Origin: CAZAIO01 sp964485235
GTDB taxonomy: Bacteria; Chloroflexota; Dehalococcoidia; GIF9; UBA5629
Direction: 5' to 3'
DNA: 31,283 nucleotides
Assembly: GCA_964485235.1 (NCBI GenBank)
Contig: CAZAIO010000015.1
Coordinates: 1 to 31,283 of the forward strand
Every line of letters starts with the position of its first letter. The stretch's first letter is position 1. A model generated the notes under the pieces. That model made no database searches, had not been told where the DNA came from, and was given only the letters and a program-made list of their open reading frames with translations. Positions 1 through 8,600 of this stretch are shown here, one piece after another. Both the position numbers and the translations under genes were made by a program.

Positions 1-2
1 CG

Positions 3-620
3 ATTAAAACTAAGAGAGACCTTGGTATCCATACTGAAATGTTCACGGACTCTATCGTAGACCTCATCGAAGAGGGGATCATTAACGGTTCAAGAAAGAA
101 CCTGCATAAAGGAAAAGCAGTTGCCACCTTCATTATGGGCACAAAAAAATTATATGATTTCGTGAACGACAATCCGTTTATTGAAATGCATACGGTTGAT
201 TATACAAATGATCCCTGTATTATCGGCGAGATCGATAATATGGTATCGATCAATTCAAGCCTTCAGGTAGATGTGCTCGGGCAGGCGATATCCGAAGCTA
301 TCGGCACGGCACAATATAGTGGCGTCGGCGGTCAGGTGGACTTTGCCAGAGGTGCGTCGAGGTCACAAAACGGTAAGAGTATCCTCGCCTTCCCGTCCAC
401 TGCACAGGGCGGAAAAATATCAAGGATTGTGCCGCGGATACCGGACGGCGCCGTGGTAACGACATCAAGGAATGATGTCCAGTATATGGTAACTGAATAC
501 GGTATTGCCAATCTGCGCGGAAAAAGCTGCGGGCAAAGAGCACGGGAACTGATTGCCATTGCCCATCCTGATTTCCGCGAGCAATTAACAAAAGAAGTCA
601 ATAGCCGGAATTTCATTTAG
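3..620 (+). CDS. Acetyl-CoA hydrolase/CoA-transferase, C-terminal part (5' end cut by window)
   Basis: The reading frame is open from the window edge, so the gene starts outside; the first Met in the window (39) is internal. The visible 205 residues match the C-terminal half of the acetyl-CoA hydrolase/transferase family (4-hydroxybutyrate or butyryl-CoA:acetate CoA-transferase type). The marks are the LGIHTEM segment at 24-41, the GVGGQVDFARGA block and the VTTSRNDVQYMVTEYGIANLRGKS-like block (split here as VTTSRND...TEYGIANLRGK). From family knowledge, the Glu of the HTEM segment is probably the nucleophile that forms the glutamyl-CoA intermediate; I am only moderately sure of that assignment. 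The enzyme would move CoA between carboxylates in the cytoplasm, consistent with a fermentative or acetogenic-like carbon metabolism. Substrate cannot be told from this half. The frame ends normally with RARELIAIAHPDFREQL near the C-terminus, so the 3' end is intact. Confidence 0.9.
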   Translation: MKTKRDLGIHTEMFTDSIVDLIEEGIINGSRKNLHKGKAVATFIMGTKKLYDFVNDNPFIEMHTVDYTNDPCIIGEIDNMVSINSSLQVDVLGQAISEAIGTAQYSGVGGQVDFARGASRSQNGKSILAFPSTAQGGKISRIVPRIPDGAVVTTSRNDVQYMVTEYGIANLRGKSCGQRARELIAIAHPDFREQLTKEVNSRNFI

Positions 621-839
621 AAGGAAAATAGTTCTAACCCCTGTTTATATCATGAGGGATGTCACAAAAAGGGGCTTTATTCATCTGCACTTTCTGGTGC
701 TGGAATTATTTTTATTATATAATAAGTCGAATAGTTAAAGTTTAGGTTATTACAAGCTTCTTAGAAGTGACATAGTTGGATCTTAAAGTATTGGATGGCC
801 CGAACGTCGACTAGAATATGGAAGAGAGGAGGTCATCCA

Positions 840-1139
840 ATGGGTTTTCAGGATAAAACACTTAAATGCTCCGATTGCGGTAATGATTTTACGTTCAGCG
901 TTGCGGAACAGGAAGCTTTTCAGTCCAGAGGTTACACCAATGAACCCAAGCGCTGTCTCGATTGCCGCGAGGCAAGAAAGTCGACACGTTCCGGAAACGA
1001 TAGCCCAAGGACTACGCGTCAAATGTTCCCCGTAACATGTTCTGAATGTGGCAGAAAAACCGAGGTGCCATTTGAACCTCGGGGTGATAGACCGGTTTAC
1101 TGCAGTGATTGCTACAGAAAAATCAGACCTGCTAGATAA
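840..1139 (+). CDS. Small zinc-ribbon protein (zf-trcl type)
   Basis: A 99-residue protein with two pairs of metal-binding Cys motifs. The N-terminal part has CSDC near residues 9-12 and CLDC near 40-43, the pattern of the probable zinc-ribbon (zf-trcl) family. The C-terminal part has CSEC and CSDC spaced by about 20 residues and probably forms a second ribbon. I start it at ATG 840 because GAGAGGAGG lies 7-8 bases upstream; the longer frame from 795 would add 15 residues with no ribosome binding site. The charged linker (KSTRSGNDSPRTT) looks flexible. The molecular role of this family is not established; nucleic-acid binding is an inference from the fold and from the RNA-binding protein that follows on the same strand. 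It is 187 bases from that gene, which has its own leader. Confidence 0.8.
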   Translation: MGFQDKTLKCSDCGNDFTFSVAEQEAFQSRGYTNEPKRCLDCREARKSTRSGNDSPRTTRQMFPVTCSECGRKTEVPFEPRGDRPVYCSDCYRKIRPAR

Positions 1140-1165
1140 AAAAACAGTATGAAATAGGGATTACA

Positions 1166-1207
1166 CGGGACAAAGCTATATTTCCTGTGTGATACGGTGG
1201 TGTCCCG
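1166..1207 (+). other. Inverted repeat in leader of the RRM gene
   Basis: CGGGACA at 1166-1172 is exactly complementary to TGTCCCG at 1201-1207, enclosing 28 bases that contain a second imperfect pair (CACGGGA / TCCTGTG). No T-run follows, so it does not look like an intrinsic terminator. It lies 120-160 bases upstream of the RRM start, so it could be a 5' UTR structure or the end of the zinc-ribbon transcript. Seen directly; function is inference. Confidence 0.35.
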
Positions 1208-1326
1208 ATATCATTGAAGTCTGGATTGCCTAAAATTATGCCGGGGTTTCTATAAAACTGGAAACGATTGTATATCCTGATGGACAACGGCGCAAACAGG
1301 TGAGGAAAAAATAAGGGAGAGAGATT

Positions 1327-1704
1327 ATGAGAATATATGTAGGTAATTTGTCTTATAGCGTAACCGAGGAGGATTTACAGAAGGAGTTCGCAGCATATGG
1401 TGAGGTTACAACTGTAGATATTCCGCTCGATAGAATGAATGGACGACCGAAGGGATTTGCTTTTGTAGAAATGGCTTCGAAGTCCGAAGCAGAGTCTGCA
1501 ATAGCCGGCCTTAATGGAAAGATGGTCCAGGACCGGACAATTGTGGTCAATGAAGCGCGGCCCCGCACGGATAACAGGGGCGGTGGTTTTTCCGGAGGTG
1601 GTGGTAGAGGAGGATATAGTGGTGGAGGGAGAGGAAGAGGCGGTTTTGGAGGTAGCAGAGGTGGGAGATCAGGTGGTGGAGGAGGAAGACAGAGAAGATA
1701 TTAA
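1327..1704 (+). CDS. Glycine-rich RRM RNA-binding protein
   Basis: A 125-residue protein made of one RNA-recognition motif (residues about 2-80) and a Gly/Arg-rich tail (about 86-125). RNP2 is IYVGNL at 3-8 and RNP1 is KGFAFVEM at 42-49, both with the expected aromatic residues for stacking on RNA bases. This layout is that of the small bacterial Rbp proteins known from cyanobacteria and other phyla, several of which are cold-induced; it should bind single-stranded RNA in the cytoplasm. GGGAGAG sits 5 bases before the ATG. The Gly-rich tail is encoded by a low-complexity GGT/GGA/AGA stretch (about 1575-1695), which is prone to length change between strains. It appears monocistronic, with a terminator at 1843-1869. 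Confidence 0.92.
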   Translation: MRIYVGNLSYSVTEEDLQKEFAAYGEVTTVDIPLDRMNGRPKGFAFVEMASKSEAESAIAGLNGKMVQDRTIVVNEARPRTDNRGGGFSGGGGRGGYSGGGRGRGGFGGSRGGRSGGGGGRQRRY

Positions 1705-1842
1705 TCGATAAGCGATATTTTGCTTGAATATCAATTATAATTACTATATTTCCGAAAACTTCGGCTGAACTACTTATTATAGTATGTTGCCCTGTTTTTT
1801 GTATGAGTCACGTATTATCGAGGTAATCGTATAAATTATATA

Positions 1843-1869
1843 GCGCCTGTTCCGCAACAGGTGCTTTTT
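1843..1869 (+). terminator. Intrinsic terminator downstream of the RRM gene
   Basis: GCGCCTGTT (1843-1851) pairs with AACAGGTGC (1856-1864) around a CCGC loop, with one G-U pair, and is followed directly by five T. It ends the RRM transcript 139 bases after the stop codon, giving a long AT-rich 3' UTR. The 363-base gap 1705-2067 otherwise holds only the rdhA promoter region. Confidence 0.85.
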
Positions 1870-1982
1870 ACTTGATTTTATACGGGTATATTCTAGATCG
1901 TCAAAATGAAAATGCAGTTACTGTAACTTTACTGTACTGCCGTTTCATACCATTTACTTTCCTGTGCGTTATCGGGATGCTA

Positions 1983-2011
1983 TTGACGAATACAATTTTG
2001 CACCGGATAAT
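1983..2011 (+). promoter_or_regulatory. Sigma-70-type promoter of rdhA
   Basis: TTGACG (1983-1988), 17-base spacer, GATAAT (2006-2011). Each hexamer is 5/6 to consensus. A transcript would start near 2018, about 50 bases before the rdhA ATG. Confidence 0.65.
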
Positions 2012-2025
2012 TGACCTGAACCGCG

Positions 2026-2043
2026 AATGTATTAGTTTACATT
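2026..2043. promoter_or_regulatory. Perfect palindrome at the rdhA transcription start
   Basis: AATGTA (2026-2031), TTAGTT, TACATT (2038-2043): an 18-base inverted repeat with perfect 6-base arms, about 8-25 bases after the predicted start point of the rdhA promoter. The position is that of a repressor operator; the binding protein is unknown. Confidence 0.45.
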
Positions 2044-2067
2044 ACACCGCCGGAAGGGAGAATAACG

Positions 2068-3234
2068 ATGGGAGATATATCCTGCAGTGCATCGATATCC
2101 ACGGAAAAACGCCGTCTGGGCTTTTATCCCATGGAGACGCTTGAAAGAGTAGAGCATCCTACGACAAAGATTACGGACTCTGTACAAAAAGTAAGCGAAA
2201 AAGATAGCGGATTCCAGCGGGCAGCCCGTGGTGACTTCGGAGCCCTGGTAGCAAAGGAAATTCGCCGTTTCACAAAGAAAGAGCCGGTAAATGCAGCTTA
2301 CTCTGACATGATGTCATATCTCAGGGCAATGAGTGAAAATGAAGTAGCCCCGGTGAAAGCGCCGGTTACGGATGATCCTGCGATAATGAGCTATCATATT
2401 AAAAGGCTCGGGTACTTTTTACGGGCTGACATCGTCGGCATATGCCGGCTTCCTCAGTACGCTGTCTATAGCCATGATGCACGGGGAAATCCGATCGAGC
2501 TGAATCACAAATATGCCATAGTGATTGTGATCGACCAGGACTATACGACCATGAACGGTTCTACGGGAAGGGACTGGATATCGGGCGCCCAGAGCTACAG
2601 GGGCTATTCGAACAACGGATTTATTACGTCATTAATGGCTGACTACATCAGGCGACTGGGCTATTCAGCGGAAGCCCATTTTCATTTTCATTACAAAGTG
2701 CTTATTCCTCCGCTGCTTCTTCTTTCCGGCATTGGCGAGATGTGCCGTATAGGCAATTCTGTTTTGAACCCGTTTCTGGGGACCCGTTTTAAAGCGGGTG
2801 CAGTGACTACGGATCTACCGTTATTGCCCGATAAACCTGTTGATTTCGGTCTCCAGGAGTTCTGTCGTACATGTATGAAATGCGCTGTCGAGTGTCCTGC
2901 AGGTGCGATATCAACAAGAGAAAAAGAAATGCATAACGGGTATGAGATATGGAAACTCGATGTCGAACGCTGTACTACGTTCAGGATTTATAATCAAAAC
3001 GGTGGAGCGTGCGGCCGCTGTATAAAGGTCTGCCCCTGGAATAAGCCGCAGGGATGGACTCATGATGTAGTACGGTGGATGGTAAAGCATACTCCGTTTA
3101 TGGACAATTTGATAGTGAGAATGGACGATGTTTTTGGCTATGGAAGGCAGGACCGCAGAGACAAATGGTGGTTTGATCTGGAGGAAATAAACGGTGTCCT
3201 TCAATTCCCCCGTACGCAAAATAGAAAAAGATGA
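2068..3234 (+). CDS. rdhA: Reductive dehalogenase-like protein, no Tat signal
   Basis: A 388-residue protein that I recognise as the catalytic subunit family of corrinoid/iron-sulfur reductive dehalogenases. The nitroreductase-like B12 domain runs to about residue 265 and carries the family block around GIGEMCRIG, then TTDLPLLPDKPVDFG. Two ferredoxin-type clusters follow: CRTCMKCAVECP (about 269-280) and CGRCIKVCPW (about 313-322), with an isolated Cys at about 298 (DVERC). Family members that respire organohalides normally start with a twin-arginine signal and have a small membrane anchor, RdhB. Here the N-terminus is polar (MGDISCSASIST) with no RR motif or hydrophobic stretch, and no rdhB is adjacent, so the protein is predicted to be cytosolic. 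GGGAG lies 7 bases before the ATG. A catabolic or non-respiratory dehalogenase, or another corrinoid reductase role, is possible. The stop codon is 9 bases from the convergent diguanylate cyclase gene. Confidence 0.85.
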   Translation: MGDISCSASISTEKRRLGFYPMETLERVEHPTTKITDSVQKVSEKDSGFQRAARGDFGALVAKEIRRFTKKEPVNAAYSDMMSYLRAMSENEVAPVKAPVTDDPAIMSYHIKRLGYFLRADIVGICRLPQYAVYSHDARGNPIELNHKYAIVIVIDQDYTTMNGSTGRDWISGAQSYRGYSNNGFITSLMADYIRRLGYSAEAHFHFHYKVLIPPLLLLSGIGEMCRIGNSVLNPFLGTRFKAGAVTTDLPLLPDKPVDFGLQEFCRTCMKCAVECPAGAISTREKEMHNGYEIWKLDVERCTTFRIYNQNGGACGRCIKVCPWNKPQGWTHDVVRWMVKHTPFMDNLIVRMDDVFGYGRQDRRDKWWFDLEEINGVLQFPRTQNRKR

Positions 3235-3243
3235 CCTGTACTG

Positions 3244-5355
3244 TTAACTGTGGACAGGATCCTTCGATGAATAAAGGTGATACTGGTTTTTACCGGACTC
3301 CTTTGCATAGTACATAGCGATGTCGGCCTTCTTTGTCAACGTGCTCGCATCTTTTCCATCTTCAGGGTACAGCGATATCCCTATACTCAGCTTCGCTGAT
3401 ATTTCTTTATCCTCAATTATAAAAGGCTCATGAAATGCCATTATAATTTTGCGGGCTATCTGGTCTGCGTTTGCAGTACTCGTTATTGCCGCCAGTATAA
3501 AGAACTCATCGCCGCCCATTCGGGAGACCGTGTCGCTTTTGCGGAGCACGCTCACCAGGCGGTCGCCGGTTGCTTTTAATAGCATATCTCCTATATTGTG
3601 TCCGAGTGTATCGTTGATCAGCTTGAACCGGTCCATATCGAGTACCAGCACGGCGTATTTCTGTCCAGTACGATGTGCTCCTGCCAGTGCCATGGAAAGA
3701 CGATCGTTGAACAGGGCGCGATTGGGCAGTCCTGTAAGCGGATCGTGATTTGCAAGATAGGCTAATTTATCTTCCGCCATCTTACGTTGTGTGATATCGC
3801 GCACTATTCCTATTGCATGCCATCGTTCTTTTATCCGGATCGAAGAGAGAGAAAGTTCAACGGGGAACTTGCTTCCATCTTTTTTTACAGCGACCAATTC
3901 GACTGTTTGACCGATAACCTTTCCTTCCCCGGTTTTCTGAAATTTTATTATTCCTTTCTGAAAGCGTTTATAATCCTGTGACGAAGCGATTATGGTATGC
4001 AGGTCTTTTCCCATCGCCCCCTCATTGCTGAAGCCGAATATCTTTTCAGCAGCGTTGTTCCAGTACGTAATCATGCCGTTATCGTTGGTGATAATGATAG
4101 CATCCTGGGCGGAGGTGCTGATGGCTTCGAACATCTCTTCGACCTCTTTTTGTGCCTGTTCCGCATATGTACGTGTGACGATATCTTCCACGTGGTGTGC
4201 GATTATGGTGAGAAGCTGGCCTTCTTCCTCCAGAAAGGGGCCTTTTTCATCTACAGGAATATGGCTGTCGTAAAATACATCGATGCTTCCACTCTGTTTA
4301 TTTGATATGGTCAACGTCTCCGATTGTTTTATGTCTGTTTCCTTGAAATACTTTGAAGTGTAGATTCCATCATCCACCACGATACGCGCGAAAGCATGTT
4401 CCGGATATTGCCATGCTGGCGGAATAAGCTGTACGACCTTCTGAAGAAGGGAGTGCAACGGAAGGCCTGAAACTGTTTTCAAATTTGCTATTTCATACAG
4501 GCAATTGAGCTCCTTGACCCGTTCACCCAGGTCCCGGGTCTTATTTTTAAGTTCCTGCTCTGCTTTTTTCCGTTCGGAAATATCCCGGGCGATAGCAAGG
4601 ACCTGTTTCCGGCCTTTAATGCTCACCGGAAATGTGCTGATTTCCAGGTCGATTTTCCCGCCGGTTTTTAGGTTCAGTGAAAATTCATCGGGACCGGTAG
4701 CGTACCCCAATGCATTTTTAGCCAGAAGGCGGGCTGCCAGAGGGAACTGGTCAGGAGAAAGCAATTTCAATTTCAAAAAGTTATTACCGATCAGTTCCTC
4801 CCGTTTATATCCGGTAATATTCTCCGCCGCTTTATTACCGTTTAAAAATGTTCCTTTTAGATCACATAGGTAATAAGCGTCCGGCGCATATTCGAATAAT
4901 ATCTTTAAACGTTCTTCCGAGTCTTTCAGTTCTTCTTCAATATTTTTGCTTTGCGTGATATCAATGAAGCATCCTATGGTTCCTTTTCTTCCCAGGTATT
5001 CTGCTGACGTAACTTTTTCCATGACCCACAATATTTTCCCGTCTTTTTTAACCAACCGGTATGAATATGGTCTATGAAGTTCCTTTCCTTTAATGGCTTC
5101 GATCGCGCTGGTTCTTACCATTTCTTTATCGTCGTGATGAACGAGATCGAGTGAGCGAGTACCGAACAATTCACTGCCCGTGTAACCGGTGAGTTCTTCG
5201 AATGTCTTATTTATATACCGGAACTTACCTTCTTCCAGGATAAAAACAGCCGTTCCCGCGCTTTCTATGAGTGACACGACCATGCTCTGCGCCTCAGGTT
5301 GACATAAAGGGTTGAGGAAAGTATTGGCTGTGGTAGAATCATTTATTTTTTCCAT
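3244..5355 (-). CDS. PAS/GGDEF diguanylate cyclase
   Basis: A 703-residue cytoplasmic signalling protein with no membrane segment. Order: PAS 1 (about 25-140), PAS 2 (145-270), a short coiled coil, a GAF-like sensor module with NCLYEI and PPAWQYPE (285-405), PAS 3 (405-530) and a GGDEF domain (535-695). The active-site GGDEF motif is intact at 614-618 and the product-inhibition I-site RxxD (605-608) stands exactly five residues before it, so synthesis of cyclic di-GMP with feedback inhibition is expected. The sensor module is closely related to that of the histidine kinase at 23561-24787. GAGGA lies 6 bases before the ATG. The gene diverges from the nine-PAS kinase, and its end meets rdhA. 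There is no EAL domain. Two HD-GYP proteins in the window could degrade the product. Confidence 0.95.
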   Translation of the reverse strand: MEKINDSTTANTFLNPLCQPEAQSMVVSLIESAGTAVFILEEGKFRYINKTFEELTGYTGSELFGTRSLDLVHHDDKEMVRTSAIEAIKGKELHRPYSYRLVKKDGKILWVMEKVTSAEYLGRKGTIGCFIDITQSKNIEEELKDSEERLKILFEYAPDAYYLCDLKGTFLNGNKAAENITGYKREELIGNNFLKLKLLSPDQFPLAARLLAKNALGYATGPDEFSLNLKTGGKIDLEISTFPVSIKGRKQVLAIARDISERKKAEQELKNKTRDLGERVKELNCLYEIANLKTVSGLPLHSLLQKVVQLIPPAWQYPEHAFARIVVDDGIYTSKYFKETDIKQSETLTISNKQSGSIDVFYDSHIPVDEKGPFLEEEGQLLTIIAHHVEDIVTRTYAEQAQKEVEEMFEAISTSAQDAIIITNDNGMITYWNNAAEKIFGFSNEGAMGKDLHTIIASSQDYKRFQKGIIKFQKTGEGKVIGQTVELVAVKKDGSKFPVELSLSSIRIKERWHAIGIVRDITQRKMAEDKLAYLANHDPLTGLPNRALFNDRLSMALAGAHRTGQKYAVLVLDMDRFKLINDTLGHNIGDMLLKATGDRLVSVLRKSDTVSRMGGDEFFILAAITSTANADQIARKIIMAFHEPFIIEDKEISAKLSIGISLYPEDGKDASTLTKKADIAMYYAKESGKNQYHLYSSKDPVHS

Positions 5356-5671
5356 TTTTCATCCTCGGGTATACAGTTAAATTTAAACTTGTTTTCCTTT
5401 ACCTGTAAAATCGTTGCTGTACTGCGTGCAGCGATCCAAATTATATTATTAGGATATAATTAATTACTTGAAGCTGTCCTGACCATATCTTAATTCTCCC
5501 GGATGAGCATATTATAATAGAAAAGTCATCCTGTGTCGCTATGATATGTTTCCATTTGACAAAATTCGACATGAGTAGTATAGATATAGCACTGGTTTGC
5601 GGGATGTAACTTATTGAGTATCATGTCGGAGGTGGCACTGGTATTAGAAATATGCAGTAAAGGTGGTGGCA
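5356..5671. other. Divergent intergenic region between the diguanylate cyclase and the nine-PAS kinase
   Basis: About 316 AT-rich bases without a credible gene. They hold the consensus promoter for the kinase (5556-5584). On the minus strand several TATAAT-like hexamers lie around 5440-5460, but I find no well-spaced -35 partner for the cyclase. Confidence 0.6.
5556..5584 (+). promoter_or_regulatory. Consensus promoter of the nine-PAS kinase operon
   Basis: TTGACA (5556-5561) is a perfect -35; a 17-base spacer leads to TATAGA (5579-5584). Predicted start near 5591, leaving an untranslated leader of about 80 bases. Confidence 0.7.
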
Positions 5672-8600
5672 GTGAAAGCTCAACAGCAGTCAGAGTCGTA
5701 TAGTAATAATATGCTCGATTATATAATTGAAGGATGTCAGATAATCGGGTACGATTGGAAATATCTCTACCTTAACGATACCGCCGTCGGTCACAGCCTT
5801 AAGACCAGGAACGCGCTGATAGGTCATACCATGATGGAAGTCTATCCCGGCATTCAGGATACGGCTATGTTTGCCGTATTGCGGGACTGCATGGAAAAAC
5901 GGACCGCGCAAAAGATTGAAAACGAATTTTTATATCCTGATGGTTCAGCAGGCTGGTTTGACCTGAGGGTACAGCCTGTGCCCGACGGCATTCTCGTGCT
6001 TTCTGTAGATATTACTGAACATAAACTGAGAGAAAAAGAACTGCGAGACTCACGCGACTTTCTCAACAGGATGGTCTCACAGAGCGCCTGTGCGGTCTGG
6101 ATTTCGGACGAAAAGGGGACTTTGCTCAGGACTAACCGGGCATGTTGTAACCTGCTCAATATTGAAGAAAATGAAGTCGTCGAAAAGTACAATATATTCG
6201 AAGATAATATTATTGAAGAGCAGAATTTATTACCTCTTATTCAGTCCGTATATGAAGAAGGGAAGACCGTTAAATTTGAACTGGCGTACAATACGTCACG
6301 AGTAAATAATATATCTCTCGGAAAAGGAGCATCTGTAATATTATACGTTACGGTCTTTCCTGTAATAGATAATGACGGGAAAGTGACCAATGCAGTGGTC
6401 CAGTATATCGATGTGACCGGTTATAAACAGGTAGAAAAGGCGTTACAGGAAAGTGAAGAGCGCTACCGTTCCATTCTTGAAAATACCGATGATGCCATAC
6501 TATTGTCCGTGCCTGATGGAACTATTCTTCAAGCAAATCCTGCCGCGTGCCGCATGTTCGGATGGACGGAAGGGGAGATAATTCAACGCGGAAGAGACGG
6601 TCTAATCGATACCGCTGATCCCCGGCTGGAAAATGCGCTGGATGAAAGAAAGCGGACCGGAAAGTTCAGGGGCGAACTTACTTTCGTACGCCGGAATGGC
6701 GAACGCTTTCCGGGAGAAATCACGTCGATGATATTCAAGAACAGATTCGGACAAATCAGGGCAAGTATGTTGATCCGCGATATCACCGAGCGTAAAAAAG
6801 CGGAGCGAGCATTGGAGGAGAGCGAGCGGAGGCTTTCCTCGATAATCGGAAACATGCCCGGTTTTATCTATAGATGCCGGAATGAGAAAAACCGGCCGAT
6901 GGAGTTTATCAGCAAGGGAATATATGTTTATACGGGTTACCGGCCGGAAGAGTTTATGCACGACAGGATAAACTATGGCAACCTGATCCATCCGGATGAC
7001 ATAGACCGTATATGGAACGAAATACAGCGCGCGGTAAAAAAACGAAAACGGTTCCATTTTGAGTACAGGTTACGTTCGCGCGACGGTGGAGAGAAATGGG
7101 TATGGGAGCAGGGAACAGGAGTATTCGACGCGGACGGAAACCTGATTATACTGGAAGGTATCGTTGTGGATATCTCTGAGCGAAAACAAATGGAACAGGC
7201 GCTCGAGGACAGTAAGGAGAAATTTTACAAAGCATTTCACAGAAGCCCGGACTTGATCACAATCACCTCTTTGTCTGACGGCAGGATTATAGAAGTGAAC
7301 GAGGCATGCAGGCGAATTGCCGGATATGACCGGGAAGAAATGATTGGAAATAGTACTGCCAGCCTGGGGCTTATGGTAGATGAGAGCTTGCGGGAACACT
7401 ATGTCTCTACATTGAAAAAAGGAGAAAGTGTTGTCGATCTAAAAACCGAGCTGCGGAAGAAAGATGGCGAAATACGAAAGGTTACCGTATTCGGTGAAAT
7501 CATCGAGTTATCCGGCGAGAAGTATATTCTCACAATAACGAGAGATATTACTAAACGAGAACAAATGGAACAGGCGCTCCGCGAGAGCGAGGAGCGTTTT
7601 TTCAAGGCATTCTATGCAAATCCCGGCGTGGTAAGCATTACTACATTTGACGATGGAAAAATTGTGGAAATAAATGACAGCTTTACAAGAACACTTGGAT
7701 ATACACGCGATGAGGCTATCGGTCGTACCACCGTAGAGCTTGGTCTATGGGCGGATAGTGAGCAACGGGCTGAAATAGGAAGGAGATTCGACGAAGACGG
7801 GAAAGGCAGGAATATCGAGATAATCTCACGTACAAAAACAGGCGACTTGCGTACAATGTTGATGTCCAATGACATAATCAACCTCGACGGCGAACGATAT
7901 TATCTTACAGTACTGATAGATATAACCGACCGCAAGCAGGCCGAACTGGCGCTGGAAGAGTCAGAATTAAAGCTCAGGCAGATGTTCGAGTCCGTCAATG
8001 ATGCAATTATAGTGGTCGATCTGACCGGCGTTATTCTGGAAGCCAACGAGAAAGCTGCCGAATATTACGGTGTCAAGAACAAAGATGAACTGCTAGGTCG
8101 GAGCACTTTCGGATTTATTACGCAACAGGATCATAAAAGGGCCATTATGGATATGTCGAAGACGGTTGAACGGGGCTTCAGTAAGATAGTCGAATATTCT
8201 CTCCTCAGAACGGATGGCTCCACGTTTCCCGGAGAGGTCAGCAGCGGCGTACTTAAGGATTCGTCGGGTGTGCCGACAGGCATGATCATCGTTATCAGGG
8301 ATATTACAGAGCGTAAAAAAGCTGAACAGGCATTGCAACAATCGGAGGAGCGATATCGTTCTCTGGTCGATAATGCAAGTGAAGCGATCTCTGTGGTCCA
8401 GGACGGTACGATTCGTTACGCTAATAAAAAAGTGCTTGAAATAACCGGCTATTCACCTGATGAGATCAACGGACTATCCGGAGAAATGCTTATTCATCCC
8501 GATGACCGGGAAAGAGTTATGGCGTATCACTCACGGAGGATGAAAGGGGGTAAAGTTCCCTCCCCGTATTATTTAAGGTTTATAGATAGATGGGGAAATA

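Noticed and set aside
1872..2144. 90-residue ORF overlapping the rdhA start
   Set aside because: No ribosome site, composition unlike a protein, and it covers the rdhA promoter and operator-like palindrome and overlaps rdhA in another frame.
2068..3234. Reading the RdhA protein as epoxyqueuosine reductase QueG
   Set aside because: Both families share the fold and two clusters, but the TTDLPLLPDKPVDFG block and the CGRCIKVCPWNKP ending fit RdhA better.
3235..3258. CCTGT/ACAGG hairpin between rdhA and the convergent cyclase
   Set aside because: Only five pairs, no T-run, and it lies partly in the cyclase coding end.
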